This document shows positions 14,907 to 23,403 of a DNA stretch of 29,613 nucleotides, piece after piece. The notes beneath the pieces were generated by a model. The model made no database searches, was not told the DNA's origin, and worked only from the letters and a program-made list of their open reading frames with translations. The position numbers and the translations under genes were made by a program. This DNA is from a virus: positions 1 through 29,613 of the IMG/VR virus record IMGVR_UViG_3300007539_000131. One strand, 5' to 3'. Position 1 is the stretch's first letter. Each line of letters starts with the position of its first letter.

Positions 14907-15146
14907 TTACCACTTTTTACATGACCAGTATCTTGCCGTCCATTTGCTCGGGCTTTGATCGCACCTATGTCTGGCTCTGAAACTTTTTCTACGTTTTGGG
15001 TTATCTTTTTTAATTGTCATATTAGCATCGCCGTAATGTATAAGTTTTTCTTTACCGTTTCCGCAAACTTTTACTTTAAACTTTTTTCCAGACCTGTCCG
15101 AACTAGTGGGTTTGTTGCATGCCATTTTTTTCTTATCGCTTGCCAT
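14907..15146 (-). CDS. Conserved Cys-containing phage protein, 79 aa
   Basis: The protein is basic and cysteine-containing, with C10, C28, C62 and C76, and ends KSFRARHRCDQSPSKWTARY followed by WSCKKW. The middle has LIHYGDANMTIKKDNPKRRK. I recognise this HYGD...IKKD.P.RRKSFRARH.C...YWSC pattern as a recurrent small protein near fibre genes in phages, but not its function. Four cysteines could bind zinc. Start overlaps the fibre stop as TAATG. Confidence 0.6.
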   Translation of the reverse strand: MASDKKKMACNKPTSSDRSGKKFKVKVCGNGKEKLIHYGDANMTIKKDNPKRRKSFRARHRCDQSPSKWTARYWSCKKW

Positions 15147-18112
15147 TATTTAATCCTTGCTATTGAAAATACGTTTTGACTATTAGACGCACTTAAATTA
15201 GTAACATCCGTACTATTTTCTCTAAAGGTTATTGATACAATATCCCCTTTTTCTAGGTCAATTTGAGCGGAACCATTTGCTGAAAACTCGCTTAAAGTCC
15301 CCGAAGAGTCATTTTTTATAAAACCTAGTTCTTCTTTACTTGAACCATTAACATACAAAACTATTTGAAAAAAAGCATTTGTAGATAAACTATCCGAGGG
15401 ATTGGCATGTAACCTAATTTTTATATCGTATTTTCCAGAAACAGGTATAGTGTATTCTCCTGTGGTAGTGTCATATGCATTATGAGTATCGTAATCTATA
15501 TCTTCTGCTTTAAAAGTAGTTCCTAAAGATGTGGGAATTAACTGCCCAGCATTGCTACTGTATCTCGCCGCAACCGTTTCAGTTTCTAATATTGTTTGAG
15601 GGGATGAGCGTTTTGCTATTAAAAAATTTGCTGCTGTTAGTGTACATGAAGTAGAACCGACTACATCATTCCAGTAGACATACATTTCAACATAATCACC
15701 TTTATTCAATTTAACTGCGGGTCTACTACTCTCTAAAGTATTTGTATTACCGTTTGTCCCTCCTATTAATGTTTTGGGGGAACTAATGACTTCTGCACCG
15801 TTAACATAAAAAGTAACTCCAATATTTGCATCATCATCTACTCCAGAACCAAAATTACCTTTACCATATATATCGTAATTTCCTGTTTCTAGTATATTTA
15901 TTCTAAAATTAGTTTCATCCCATGCCGCAACTGTATTTTGAACTTTTGTAGCACTTCCATTAAACGCTACTTTTGTAAAAGTGTTGTCAGTTAATGTTTG
16001 GGATAATGCTTGATAAATGTCGGTTATGTGTTCTCTCCCACCCAAATCTTCACTCATTACAGCTTCGGAAGACCAGCCTTGGATTGGAAATGTTACAGTA
16101 AACTCTAACGAGTCACCGTTTGCCCAAACAAAAGGGTAAGTAGCATTAAATTGACTTGCTTCTTCAACATCATTACCAGCCCCGCCATCTGTTTCCCATC
16201 CCCTAATAACAAGATTAGTAGCAGATGTTCTTTTAACGGATATTAGATAATTTTCACTTCCAGAGTCATTAGCCGAACCAGTTGGTCTACTAGCTACACC
16301 TGTATCAACTATTTTACTAGTATCGATACTTAAAAAAGAAGGTAAATCAACGGATAGTTGAGCTGCATTTGGTGCGCCTGTTGTATTTATTTTTATTTGT
16401 ATTTCTGCGCTGTCGCCAATTCTTCTATATTTCCCCCCATAAGTTACATTTGTGTCCCATGATCCAGTAGGTGTAAAACTCTCCCAATCAGTAACAATCG
16501 CACCCTTAGCTAGATTCGTCGGACCAACCCTTATATTATCCAAATTGATAGTATAAGCCGTAGCTTCCGTAGTTGATTGGTGTATAATTAATCTATAGTT
16601 TGTAGAATCTGGCGCGGTTTGGAATTGTGCATAGTGCGTGCTCTGCCCGGACACCGCTTTTAAATCTTCCCCATTTACTCTAATTAGATTGCTATTAGTC
16701 AGGTCATAGATAAATATTTTAACATCACCATCTGCATAATTGGCACTGGTAGAGTAGTCAAAGCTTATAGTTAACTTTTTAGCCCTGTCTGCAATATCAA
16801 TGACAAATGGGCAGCTTATCCCCTCACCCTGCCTATTAGCCGCGTCTTTAGTAAATAATAAGTCCCCGGTTCCGCGAAGTGCGGCGGTCGTATTTCTAGT
16901 TGCGGTGATGGTTGGTGATCCGTCCACACCGTCTACTGGCGTTGTAGCCGCAGCATCGGCGTAGGCAACCCAATCTCCAATATCCTCTTCGATTGAACTA
17001 TTGTCTGGCTCCATGTAGTTTTTATAAACACCTTCTCTATTTATGATTGTGTTGAAGCCTAGTCTTTGTATGTGGATGTGGTGAAAAGTACTACTTGATA
17101 ATAATGTTCCAGTTTGCTCACTTCTGATGGATAACACTTCGCCTTGGTTTAGTTTTACCTCTCCGTAAAAAGCACCAGACGATAGTGTTACTGCTCCTAG
17201 AATCTTAGAAAGAGTTCCGTCTATATATGCCGATATAAACCTGTTTGCTGTTGTTGTAAAATTAACAGACCCGCTGATAGAGTAATTTGCTGTTTCAGGC
17301 GCAGTAAACTGAGACCCATCCCATGCAGAAGCAGTGTCTTCAACCTCAGTGAAATCTATATTAGTAGTCCCGGCAGTAAGAGAAGTTCCCCCATTACCAG
17401 CACCTCTTACAACTACCCCATCTGTGGAGGTTGGAATATCGGCAACTGACCAGCCTTGGACTGGGTATGCTACGTAAAATGATAATGTATAGTCGGTTGC
17501 GGTTATAGGCTTAACTGAACCTCCTACGTTAGATTGTCGTGCATCAGCATTACTTTCAGTTGAGTTTAAAAAGAATGCAGCATCAGTCTCAGTGGCATCA
17601 TTTAACTGACCATCATAAGCACCTGTTGTGTCTCTTACACTAAAAAAATGCTGACCTGTCCTATTTCCAAGTCTTGCGAATTTATTTAAGTCTATGGCTC
17701 CAAAAGAAGAAAAATCAAAGTAATATGACCCACTTCCCGCCGTGGCTCCTGTATTATTAGTATGGCGGTATTTACCTTTTATTTGAATCTCATCACCCAC
17801 TCTTCTATACCAAATTTTATTTAAATCTGGAGAAGTTGCTATAGTTGGGTCTGTAGTCTGCCCTTTTAATACATCTGCAAAAGTTAAATCACTTTCTTCC
17901 CAAGCAGTTATAGTCGCACCAAGGTTGATAGTCGTCCCGCCCCCGGCTCCAGAACCGATCTGAGTCCAAACATTGTCCTTATACTCCCACAACCCTTTTG
18001 TCCGTGAAGTACCGTCTGAACGAAATACGTCACCCTCAGCCGGGTTACTTGGGTCGCCTGATTGCGGCTTTAAGTTAATACTATTTTTAAATTTATTTGA
18101 TCCGTCTGCCAT
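15146..18112 (-). CDS. Large tail fibre with C1q-like domains and an internal duplication
   Basis: The 988-aa fibre has modules in this order: an N-terminal virion-attachment segment (about 1-60); module A1 (about 68-224) with WYRRVGDEIQIKGKYR and ending YPVQGWS; a C1q/TNF-like jelly roll (about 240-352); a carbohydrate-binding-like beta sandwich (about 360-530); module A2 (about 538-684) with KYRRIGDSAEIQIKIN and ending FPIQGWS; and two more C1q-like domains (about 700-836 and 845-988). A1 and A2 are clearly homologous. C1q-like ends usually trimerise and bind surface glycans. Module boundaries are estimates from pattern. It is the likely main host-range determinant. Confidence 0.75.
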   Translation of the reverse strand: MADGSNKFKNSINLKPQSGDPSNPAEGDVFRSDGTSRTKGLWEYKDNVWTQIGSGAGGGTTINLGATITAWEESDLTFADVLKGQTTDPTIATSPDLNKIWYRRVGDEIQIKGKYRHTNNTGATAGSGSYYFDFSSFGAIDLNKFARLGNRTGQHFFSVRDTTGAYDGQLNDATETDAAFFLNSTESNADARQSNVGGSVKPITATDYTLSFYVAYPVQGWSVADIPTSTDGVVVRGAGNGGTSLTAGTTNIDFTEVEDTASAWDGSQFTAPETANYSISGSVNFTTTANRFISAYIDGTLSKILGAVTLSSGAFYGEVKLNQGEVLSIRSEQTGTLLSSSTFHHIHIQRLGFNTIINREGVYKNYMEPDNSSIEEDIGDWVAYADAAATTPVDGVDGSPTITATRNTTAALRGTGDLLFTKDAANRQGEGISCPFVIDIADRAKKLTISFDYSTSANYADGDVKIFIYDLTNSNLIRVNGEDLKAVSGQSTHYAQFQTAPDSTNYRLIIHQSTTEATAYTINLDNIRVGPTNLAKGAIVTDWESFTPTGSWDTNVTYGGKYRRIGDSAEIQIKINTTGAPNAAQLSVDLPSFLSIDTSKIVDTGVASRPTGSANDSGSENYLISVKRTSATNLVIRGWETDGGAGNDVEEASQFNATYPFVWANGDSLEFTVTFPIQGWSSEAVMSEDLGGREHITDIYQALSQTLTDNTFTKVAFNGSATKVQNTVAAWDETNFRINILETGNYDIYGKGNFGSGVDDDANIGVTFYVNGAEVISSPKTLIGGTNGNTNTLESSRPAVKLNKGDYVEMYVYWNDVVGSTSCTLTAANFLIAKRSSPQTILETETVAARYSSNAGQLIPTSLGTTFKAEDIDYDTHNAYDTTTGEYTIPVSGKYDIKIRLHANPSDSLSTNAFFQIVLYVNGSSKEELGFIKNDSSGTLSEFSANGSAQIDLEKGDIVSITFRENSTDVTNLSASNSQNVFSIARIK

Positions 18113-18113
18113 A

Positions 18114-18239
18114 TTATTCCTTACTATTAATTTCTTCTAAGATTTTATGTATTAATGGAAACACTTCGTTATATGGTCGTATTTGTAAATAATCCAGTAT
18201 CTCCTGCAATAGTTCTAAAGAAATCTCTTTCTTATCCAC
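18114..18239 (-). CDS. 41-aa helical protein
   Basis: GTG 18239 follows a GGGGG SD that lies inside the end of the previous gene, one base after its TAG. The product is two helices (ISLELLQEILDYLQIRPYNE, then VFPLIHKILEEINSKE) and ends at TAA 18114-18116. The LQ.IL.YL..RPY.EV..LI pattern recurs in short phage genes beside lysis or tail genes. It fills the gap before the fibre gene completely. Function unknown. Confidence 0.65.
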   Translation of the reverse strand: MDKKEISLELLQEILDYLQIRPYNEVFPLIHKILEEINSKE

Positions 18240-18240
18240 T

Positions 18241-18495
18241 CTACCCCCGAATATAATCAATTAATTTTGCTATTGCGAGAATTATACCAGAACTGGCTAG
18301 TAACGTCAATGCTCCTCGCACCATAGAAATATGTTTTATAACGCCTTTATGCTCGTCTTCCAGTATGTCCGTTCTTCTTATATGGTATTTTAGCTGCTCA
18401 TTATACTCTGCCATATGTACATCAATACTGTCCAATCTATCATCCAGCTTATCTACCTTAGCGTCAATTTTTGCTAAATCATCCTTTAATGCCAT
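18241..18495 (-). CDS. Coiled-coil protein with C-terminal membrane segment, 84 aa
   Basis: From ATG 18495 the product is a coiled coil (DDLAKIDAKVDKLDDRLDSI and onward, heptad-like) followed by a C-terminal hydrophobic helix (GALTLLASSGIILAIAKLI). This XhlA-like layout is found in small phage membrane proteins associated with lysis. A GTG at 18525 would add ten residues, but ATG 18495 overlaps the upstream TAA (TAATG) and has GAGG as SD. It may be a second holin-like or a spanin-like component; unproven. Confidence 0.6.
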   Translation of the reverse strand: MALKDDLAKIDAKVDKLDDRLDSIDVHMAEYNEQLKYHIRRTDILEDEHKGVIKHISMVRGALTLLASSGIILAIAKLIDYIRG

Positions 18496-18707
18496 TACTT
18501 GCCTCGTTTCCTGTACCTTTTCCACATTTTAAACTTGTGTATTGTTATTGGTATGACGCTTCTTATGTCGTTCATAACCCTTTTATATCTATATAGTAAA
18601 ATATTTATTAAAATATGTAGAGAAGCGATGACTATCATAATCGCGTTTAATGGTGCAAGTATTACACCCAAAACTATTTCTTTTAGTAAGTTTAATAGTG
18701 CTCTCAA
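18495..18707 (-). CDS. Small basic membrane protein, 70 aa
   Basis: The first 40 residues form two hydrophobic stretches (LLKEIVLGVILAPLNAIMIV and IASLHILINILLY) and the C-terminal 30 are strongly basic (HKFKMWKRYRKRGK). The only fitting start is TTG 18707, four bases into the overlap with the previous stop, with a GGGA SD. It pairs with the coiled-coil membrane protein that follows. A holin-like or membrane-anchoring role is a guess. Confidence 0.5.
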   Translation of the reverse strand: MRALLNLLKEIVLGVILAPLNAIMIVIASLHILINILLYRYKRVMNDIRSVIPITIHKFKMWKRYRKRGK

Positions 18708-19342
18708 AACTTTATCCCATACGCTATGACATTAAATTCATCAATACCTGTTATATTATCATTTATTCTAAAAAATAGTCTGTCTTTCGTACCTTTTCTT
18801 AACTTTATTCCGTACTGCAAACCAAATATTTTTTGAAAATCTAATACTGGTAAAAATCCTTCTGATTGACCAGATATATTACTTGCTGTAAAGGCAGTAG
18901 CCCCATCTCCAAAACTTGGCTCCCCAATTGCCAATCTTACAAAGTCAAAGTTAGTTTGCAATTCGTCAGCAATTGTCACAATACCCTGATCCTGCGTTTC
19001 CCAGTAAAATTCTACACCATTGGTTAAAGCAGCTAAATTTCCAAATTCCGATAAGGAAGCCCCGGCATCGACAATAACCACACTCACGCTTTTTATATAA
19101 ATATTTATCTCAGGATCGGCTTGAACAGTAAAGTCAATAGGCGTAGCACTGCCATTTACCCGCATATCGTTGCTGCCTGTGGCTGTGCCGTCGTCTGTAA
19201 AATATTGTCTAAACGGAAAGGCGGCATCAATATCATCTTTCGGAGGATGAGGGTGCATTACAACTGCTATAGCCCCATCTTCGTCTACTTTGGCTATATT
19301 GCCTCTACCTAGCCCATCTTGAATTAGACTTTTTATACTCAT
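18704..19342 (-). CDS. Putative structural protein, beta-rich, 212 aa
   Basis: The protein starts with a tag-like motif: LIQDGLGRGNIAKVDEDG. The next gene upstream has the same motif (IIEDGTGSGKKAKVNKDN). The body is beta-rich (INIYIKSVSVVIVDAGASLS, and a final strand FNVIAYGIKF). It lies between the capsid genes and the fibre. A tail-tip, collar or fibre-anchor role is plausible. No enzyme motif is seen. Confidence 0.5.
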   Translation of the reverse strand: MSIKSLIQDGLGRGNIAKVDEDGAIAVVMHPHPPKDDIDAAFPFRQYFTDDGTATGSNDMRVNGSATPIDFTVQADPEINIYIKSVSVVIVDAGASLSEFGNLAALTNGVEFYWETQDQGIVTIADELQTNFDFVRLAIGEPSFGDGATAFTASNISGQSEGFLPVLDFQKIFGLQYGIKLRKGTKDRLFFRINDNITGIDEFNVIAYGIKF

Positions 19343-19343
19343 T

Positions 19344-19931
19344 TTACTCTTCTTCTTTTCTTACAAATCCTGTAAAACCAGCGTAAATATTTGCTCCACC
19401 AGTAGTGTTCAAATCTATTGTAACTCCAATACTAGCACCTCTTGGCAATACTAAATTTACTGTACCAAATACTCTACTAGACCCGCCTTGAAATTGATAT
19501 AAAATAGGAGTAGCGTCTTGTCCTGTAAGTGTGTCCCCATCTACGCCTTTGTACGCATCTATTGAAAAAGTCTTAGTACTACCTAAATCTCTGTTGGCTA
19601 TAGTGATTGCAGAAGCATTATCTACAATTGTTCCGCCAGTAGGGTTAATAAACGCTTGTACTAGAATAGAGTCACTAGTAGTCCCTGATAAAGCTCCTAC
19701 ACCAACAAAAAATCCTTGTATCGATATTGGCTGTGCTTCATTGTTCTTCACATACAAGACCGCACTTTCACCTGTTCCGGTCAAAGCTATAATTTCAGTG
19801 TTAATGTTAAAAGCGCGTCCTTCAAGAGCCGCTTCTTCGTACTCTGACAGAGTTATTGCATTAACCTCTACTTTGTTATCTTTATTGACCTTGGCTTTTT
19901 TACCGCTACCGGTCCCGTCTTCAATTATCAT
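19344..19931 (-). CDS. Putative structural protein, jelly-roll-like, 195 aa
   Basis: The N-terminus has IIEDGTGSGKKAKVNKDN, the D-G-x-G-x-G-x-x-A-K-V tag also found in the following gene. The remainder alternates strands and glycine/threonine turns (SAVLYVKNNEAQPISIQGFF, and LVLPRGASIGVTIDLN), as in beta-sandwich virion proteins. Start overlaps the previous stop (ATGA). Probably a head-decoration, tail or fibre-attachment protein. Confidence 0.5.
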   Translation of the reverse strand: MIIEDGTGSGKKAKVNKDNKVEVNAITLSEYEEAALEGRAFNINTEIIALTGTGESAVLYVKNNEAQPISIQGFFVGVGALSGTTSDSILVQAFINPTGGTIVDNASAITIANRDLGSTKTFSIDAYKGVDGDTLTGQDATPILYQFQGGSSRVFGTVNLVLPRGASIGVTIDLNTTGGANIYAGFTGFVRKEEE

Positions 19932-20377
19932 ATTTCTTCTCCTGTAATCTCTGCCATTTGCAGATTTAGTTTAATTAGTTCTTGCTTTATTTCTACTAGC
20001 AAACATTTAATTTCTATATTATTATTAAAGTCCCTGTCAGTAGCGACTGTTTCTAAAACTTCTTGTAAAATATTTTGTTCGTAACCAAAAAGAATTATAT
20101 TGGTAGAGGAAGATATGTTAAAAGCTTGTATCCTAATATATTCATACTCTCGAATATCTATATTTGGTAAACTTTTTACATTACCTGTACTGGATATTGT
20201 TTCCCAATCACCTTGCCTGCCGACCTTGCCTTGAACTAACAAGCCCGCCTGCTTATCTACTATATCTACGTGCAAGCTCAGTATGTCGCCTACAAAAAAA
20301 CCATCTTCGCTACCAACGTAGCCGTTAGACTCTAGCCTAAATTCTCTTCTAAACGGTACTTTATCTGATCTTGCCAT
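19928..20377 (-). CDS. Putative structural protein, 149 aa
   Basis: The N-terminal two thirds look like a beta sandwich (FRREFRLESNGYVGSEDGFF, then LSLHVDIVDKQAGLLVQGKV), and the C-terminal 40 residues are a helix (CLLVEIKQELIKLNLQMAEI). SD AAGGA precedes ATG 20377. It follows two strong hairpins downstream of the small post-capsid gene. Function unknown; likely part of the head-tail joint or tail. Confidence 0.45.
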   Translation of the reverse strand: MARSDKVPFRREFRLESNGYVGSEDGFFVGDILSLHVDIVDKQAGLLVQGKVGRQGDWETISSTGNVKSLPNIDIREYEYIRIQAFNISSSTNIILFGYEQNILQEVLETVATDRDFNNNIEIKCLLVEIKQELIKLNLQMAEITGEEI

Positions 20378-20391
20378 ATAATCCTTAAGGT

Positions 20392-20440
20392 GGGCATGTT
20401 TACGTCCTGCCCTCGACGGAGCGTGGAGGCTCGCTCATCG
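20392..20440 (-). promoter_or_regulatory. Two tandem hairpins between late genes
   Basis: Reading on the minus strand, CGATGAGCG pairs with CGCTCCGTCG (20440-20432 with 20423-20414, one bulge), and GGGCA pairs with TGCCC (20412-20408 with 20396-20392). Neither is followed by a T run, so these are more likely transcript-stabilising or attenuating structures than terminators. They separate the 116-aa and 149-aa genes and fill an intergenic gap of 65 bases. Confidence 0.45.
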
Positions 20441-20442
20441 CC

Positions 20443-20793
20443 TTAGTATCTTTCAGTTACGTCAGAACCAGTTACACAAACATGAACAGCAGCGTCTTTA
20501 GCAGTTGTTCCGTCAGTAGCGTCTAATGTGTCGATAACAAATACTGATGAAGATGTGATTTCAACATTAGCAATCGCATCAGCAGTAGCAACAGTTACTT
20601 GAACGCTGTAGTCAGCAGAAGCAAACGCCTCGTCTAAAGTTACAGTCTTAACGCCAGTTCCAGTATCAGCTACAGAAACTTGGTTTTTGTCCAAACCTGT
20701 TACACTTGTTCCGTCAGCACTTACGATGAAGTGTAGTTGACGAATTTCTCTTTGTCTTGATTTTAATGATCTTTTTTGTCCGGCTAGTGCCAT
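20443..20793 (-). CDS. Small virion protein following the capsid gene, 116 aa
   Basis: The N-terminus is basic (LAGQKRSLKSRQREIRQLHF) and the rest is rich in Thr, Ser, Val and Ala strands (VSVADTGTGVKTVTLDEAF, then YSVQVTVATADAIANVEITS). Position immediately after the major capsid gene, with its own good SD (AGGAGAATC) and hairpins on both sides, suggests a highly expressed decoration or head protein. Not recognised as a known family. Confidence 0.5.
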   Translation of the reverse strand: MALAGQKRSLKSRQREIRQLHFIVSADGTSVTGLDKNQVSVADTGTGVKTVTLDEAFASADYSVQVTVATADAIANVEITSSSVFVIDTLDATDGTTAKDAAVHVCVTGSDVTERY

Positions 20794-20828
20794 AATGATT
20801 CTCCTGTCACCCTTGGGAGGGATGGTAA

Positions 20829-20851
20829 AGGCGGAGCTATTAACCCCGCCT
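20829..20851 (-). terminator. Hairpin after the capsid gene (partial terminator)
   Basis: On the minus strand AGGCGGGG pairs across a short TTAATAG-type loop with the sequence ending CTCCGCCT (up to ten pairs including wobble), just after the capsid stop. Only TTTA follows, so termination would be incomplete. A leaky terminator here would lower expression of downstream genes relative to capsid. It may instead protect the 3' end of a processed capsid transcript. Confidence 0.5.
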
Positions 20852-20856
20852 AGTTA

Positions 20857-22122
20857 TTATAATTGTAAATTATCCAATTGACCTTGGAAGTGTGGGTTTA
20901 CAAAGAAGTCACAGTATCCACCGTAACGAGCTTCGTAAGAGTCACCGCTCTCTCTCAAGAAAACAGTTCCATCTTCGTCAAACCACTCAAATCCACCCGG
21001 TCTACAGCATAGCTCGATGTGGTTAGAGTTTAAGAAAAGCATCTTTTCGTCAGATACAAATCTTGAAGCCATTACAGGAATTACCCCATCTGGACTCATG
21101 TACTCAACACCTGAGAAAGAGATTTGACCTTTAAATTTCTTGTCTCTTGCAGGAAGTTGGTATCTTTTGTGGTCTTCAAGAAGGTTTAACAACTTGATGT
21201 ATTGTGCGTAAGAAGCAAGAATCATGTCTGGAGATTCACCAGATTGTCTCTTGATATTTACAACTACGTCATTCATAAGGTCTGTAGAAAGAGCAGCAGA
21301 AGAAGCATCTTTGCTGTAAGATTTCCATCTACGTCCTACAGTAATACCTTTGTAAGAACCAGAAGTAGCAGCGATGATAGACTCTAAACCTTGAAGTTCA
21401 TTGTCCTTAGAACCTTGCATAAAGATGTCATCAGTAGCGTCAAGTCCGTTTGGAGCAGCTACAAGCGCATCCAACCTAGTAGAGCTTCCTACTAAAGAAA
21501 TCTCGATGTCGATAGCCCCGGGAACCGCAGAAACTACGTTTACGTCTACAACTTCAAGATCAGCAGTCTCATCGTTAATATTTACAAGGTCACCAATTTC
21601 GATTGACTCTGCATGTGCTAAAGAGTAAACTCCAGCCTCATCCAAAGAAACGATGTACGGACTAGCGGCAGAACCAATACCAGTTACACTACTGTTATTA
21701 GCAGAACCGGCAGCCAAAGAACCGTCAGCAGGTGCTCTAGTAAGCATTCTTTCCAAGTTTCTGTTAAAAGACTTGGTGGCAATCTTTACTGGGTATTTAG
21801 TCATTCTAACGAAAGAACCTTCGTCAGTTTTAGCAGCTTTCATAGTTTCTCTGTCGATAGAAACAGTAGCGTAAAGTTTCTTAGTCAAAAGAGAAGCTTT
21901 GCTAATTTTGTTCTCATTAGCAGTAGGTAGAGAACCAGCTCCAACACCACCACCAATAGATTGTACTACTGGGTAGTCTTTTTGAGAACCAACAAAGTCT
22001 TGAGACTTTTTAATTCTACCAAAAAGAGGGTTTTCCATATTAAATTGTTTTTCGATCAATCTAGCATATTTGATCTTCATTAGGTTTGCTTCGTTTGAAG
22101 CGGTATAGGTCCAACTTGACAT
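20857..22122 (-). CDS. Major capsid protein (HK97-like fold)
   Basis: The 421-aa product starts with a helix (TASNEANLMKIKYARLIEKQ) and has the order of HK97-type capsids seen in podoviruses: KQFNMENPLFGRIKKSQDFV, a loop region with KLYATVSIDRETMKAAKTDE (E-loop/spine area), a variable Ala/Ser/Val insertion, then the P/A domains with KRQSGESPDMILASYAQYIK and LFLNSNHIELCCRPGGFEWF near the end. The gene directly follows the acidic scaffold and is highly expressed, judged by strong SD AAGGA and its promoter. Codon use differs slightly, with more Ser/Ala-rich repeats. Confidence 0.85.
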   Translation of the reverse strand: MSSWTYTASNEANLMKIKYARLIEKQFNMENPLFGRIKKSQDFVGSQKDYPVVQSIGGGVGAGSLPTANENKISKASLLTKKLYATVSIDRETMKAAKTDEGSFVRMTKYPVKIATKSFNRNLERMLTRAPADGSLAAGSANNSSVTGIGSAASPYIVSLDEAGVYSLAHAESIEIGDLVNINDETADLEVVDVNVVSAVPGAIDIEISLVGSSTRLDALVAAPNGLDATDDIFMQGSKDNELQGLESIIAATSGSYKGITVGRRWKSYSKDASSAALSTDLMNDVVVNIKRQSGESPDMILASYAQYIKLLNLLEDHKRYQLPARDKKFKGQISFSGVEYMSPDGVIPVMASRFVSDEKMLFLNSNHIELCCRPGGFEWFDEDGTVFLRESGDSYEARYGGYCDFFVNPHFQGQLDNLQL

Positions 22123-22133
22123 ATTCTATCCTT

Positions 22134-23354
22134 TTATAGCCAGTCTTCAAGCTCCGGGTCAATCTCTTCCGATTCTTGAATCTGGGATGATTGTTTTTTC
22201 TTAGACTGAATCTTTTTCTTTTCAGTCACCTTTTTTGTTAACTTTTCTTTAACAGAAGATTGCTTTATTTGCGCAAGCGCAGACTCGGCTACTTCTTTTA
22301 AATCCTCTTCCGTAAAGTGTGGATATTTTTGTTTAACATCCAACAAACTATCAAAAAACATTTCACCATTCTCTTCACTAAGTTGCCCTGAGTAGTTGCT
22401 AAAAACTGATTCCGTTAGAATAAAGTCGCGCTTAAACTGTACGCCCTCTATTACTGTTTCCGGTGTCAATTCTTCTCCCTGCTCAAGAGTCTCGCGAAGC
22501 TCATGTTCAACTTCTCGATATTCCTGTTCTTGTATATTATGAGTTTCCCGAAGATTCCGAATCGAGTCTTGGAGTGCGGCTTGGGCTTGCTCCTCCTCTC
22601 TAATCTTGGCTTCAGATTCTCGTTGTCCTTGTAAAAAACTATTCTCAGCCTGCAAATACTCAGCCTGAATTTCTTGCGGGGTCATTTGTTGCCGTCTAAT
22701 AATCTCAGGACCGAGCTGCGTTATTAACGCCTCTTTAACCTGATGTGGCGGCATGCCAGAAAATGTGCCAAAGTAAGACATTGCTCCCATGGCATCACCT
22801 TTTCGCATAAGCCCTGCAAAATCGTTAATGTAGGTTTCAATCTCCTCTACATCACGATCATGTGCTTTCCTTTGCACATCTAAATCTGAAAAACGCCTAG
22901 CAACTTCTTGTCTACCAATAAAATCGTCTTTCAAATCTTTTAGAGTTACGGTGTTTTCTCCAAGTTCAATCTCTAGCGTTCCGCTTTCAATTGCTTCAAC
23001 CAACTCAGCACTTGATCTTTGGTCATCTTCTCCGTCTTCGCTCTCACTGTCTGCTTCTGCTTGATCTTCTTCGTCTTCTTGTGATTCTGATTCCTCTTCT
23101 TCGGCTTCTTCAGATTCACTCTCCTCATCCGCTTCTACTTCTTCTGCACTTTCTTCAACATCTGCAATATCTTCTGCAACACTGCTATCTTCACCGTCAC
23201 TAACTTGATCCCCACTATTATCAACGCTTTCACTATCTTCACTACTACTTTCTTCACCACCGCTTTCGTCACTAACATCAAAATCTCCTGTCTCTACTAC
23301 TTCATCAAAAACGTCAAAACTTTGGTCGGCACCAAAATTAACCTCGTCACTCAT
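22134..23354 (-). CDS. Scaffolding protein
   Basis: The 406-aa product has a very acidic Ser/Glu/Asp-rich N-terminal third (GGEESSSEDSESVDNSGDQV and onward), then charged coiled-coil segments (EVARRFSDLDVQRKAHDRDV, then EQAQAALQDSIRNLRETHNI), and a basic-then-acidic C-terminus (KKKIQSKKKQSSQIQESEEI ending DPELEDWL). This is typical of podovirus scaffolds placed between portal and capsid. The basic stretch before the end probably contacts the capsid shell. SD GGAGGA precedes ATG 23354, and a strong promoter lies just upstream. Confidence 0.8.
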   Translation of the reverse strand: MSDEVNFGADQSFDVFDEVVETGDFDVSDESGGEESSSEDSESVDNSGDQVSDGEDSSVAEDIADVEESAEEVEADEESESEEAEEEESESQEDEEDQAEADSESEDGEDDQRSSAELVEAIESGTLEIELGENTVTLKDLKDDFIGRQEVARRFSDLDVQRKAHDRDVEEIETYINDFAGLMRKGDAMGAMSYFGTFSGMPPHQVKEALITQLGPEIIRRQQMTPQEIQAEYLQAENSFLQGQRESEAKIREEEQAQAALQDSIRNLRETHNIQEQEYREVEHELRETLEQGEELTPETVIEGVQFKRDFILTESVFSNYSGQLSEENGEMFFDSLLDVKQKYPHFTEEDLKEVAESALAQIKQSSVKEKLTKKVTEKKKIQSKKKQSSQIQESEEIDPELEDWL

Positions 23355-23368
23355 AAATCCTCCACATT

Positions 23369-23403
23369 AGTACCATAATAGTACATTCTAAATTATAAAT
23401 CAA
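23369..23403 (-). promoter_or_regulatory. Late promoter before scaffold/capsid, with AGTAC direct repeats
   Basis: On the minus strand a -35 TTGATT (23403-23398) lies 17 bp from a -10 TATTAT (23380-23375). Two AGTAC boxes (plus-strand reading, 23369-23373 and 23380-23384) are 11 bp apart and bracket the -10. The -35 overlaps the portal stop codon. The same layout and sequence occur at 25818-25853, which strongly supports function. The repeats probably bind a phage regulator. Confidence 0.75.
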
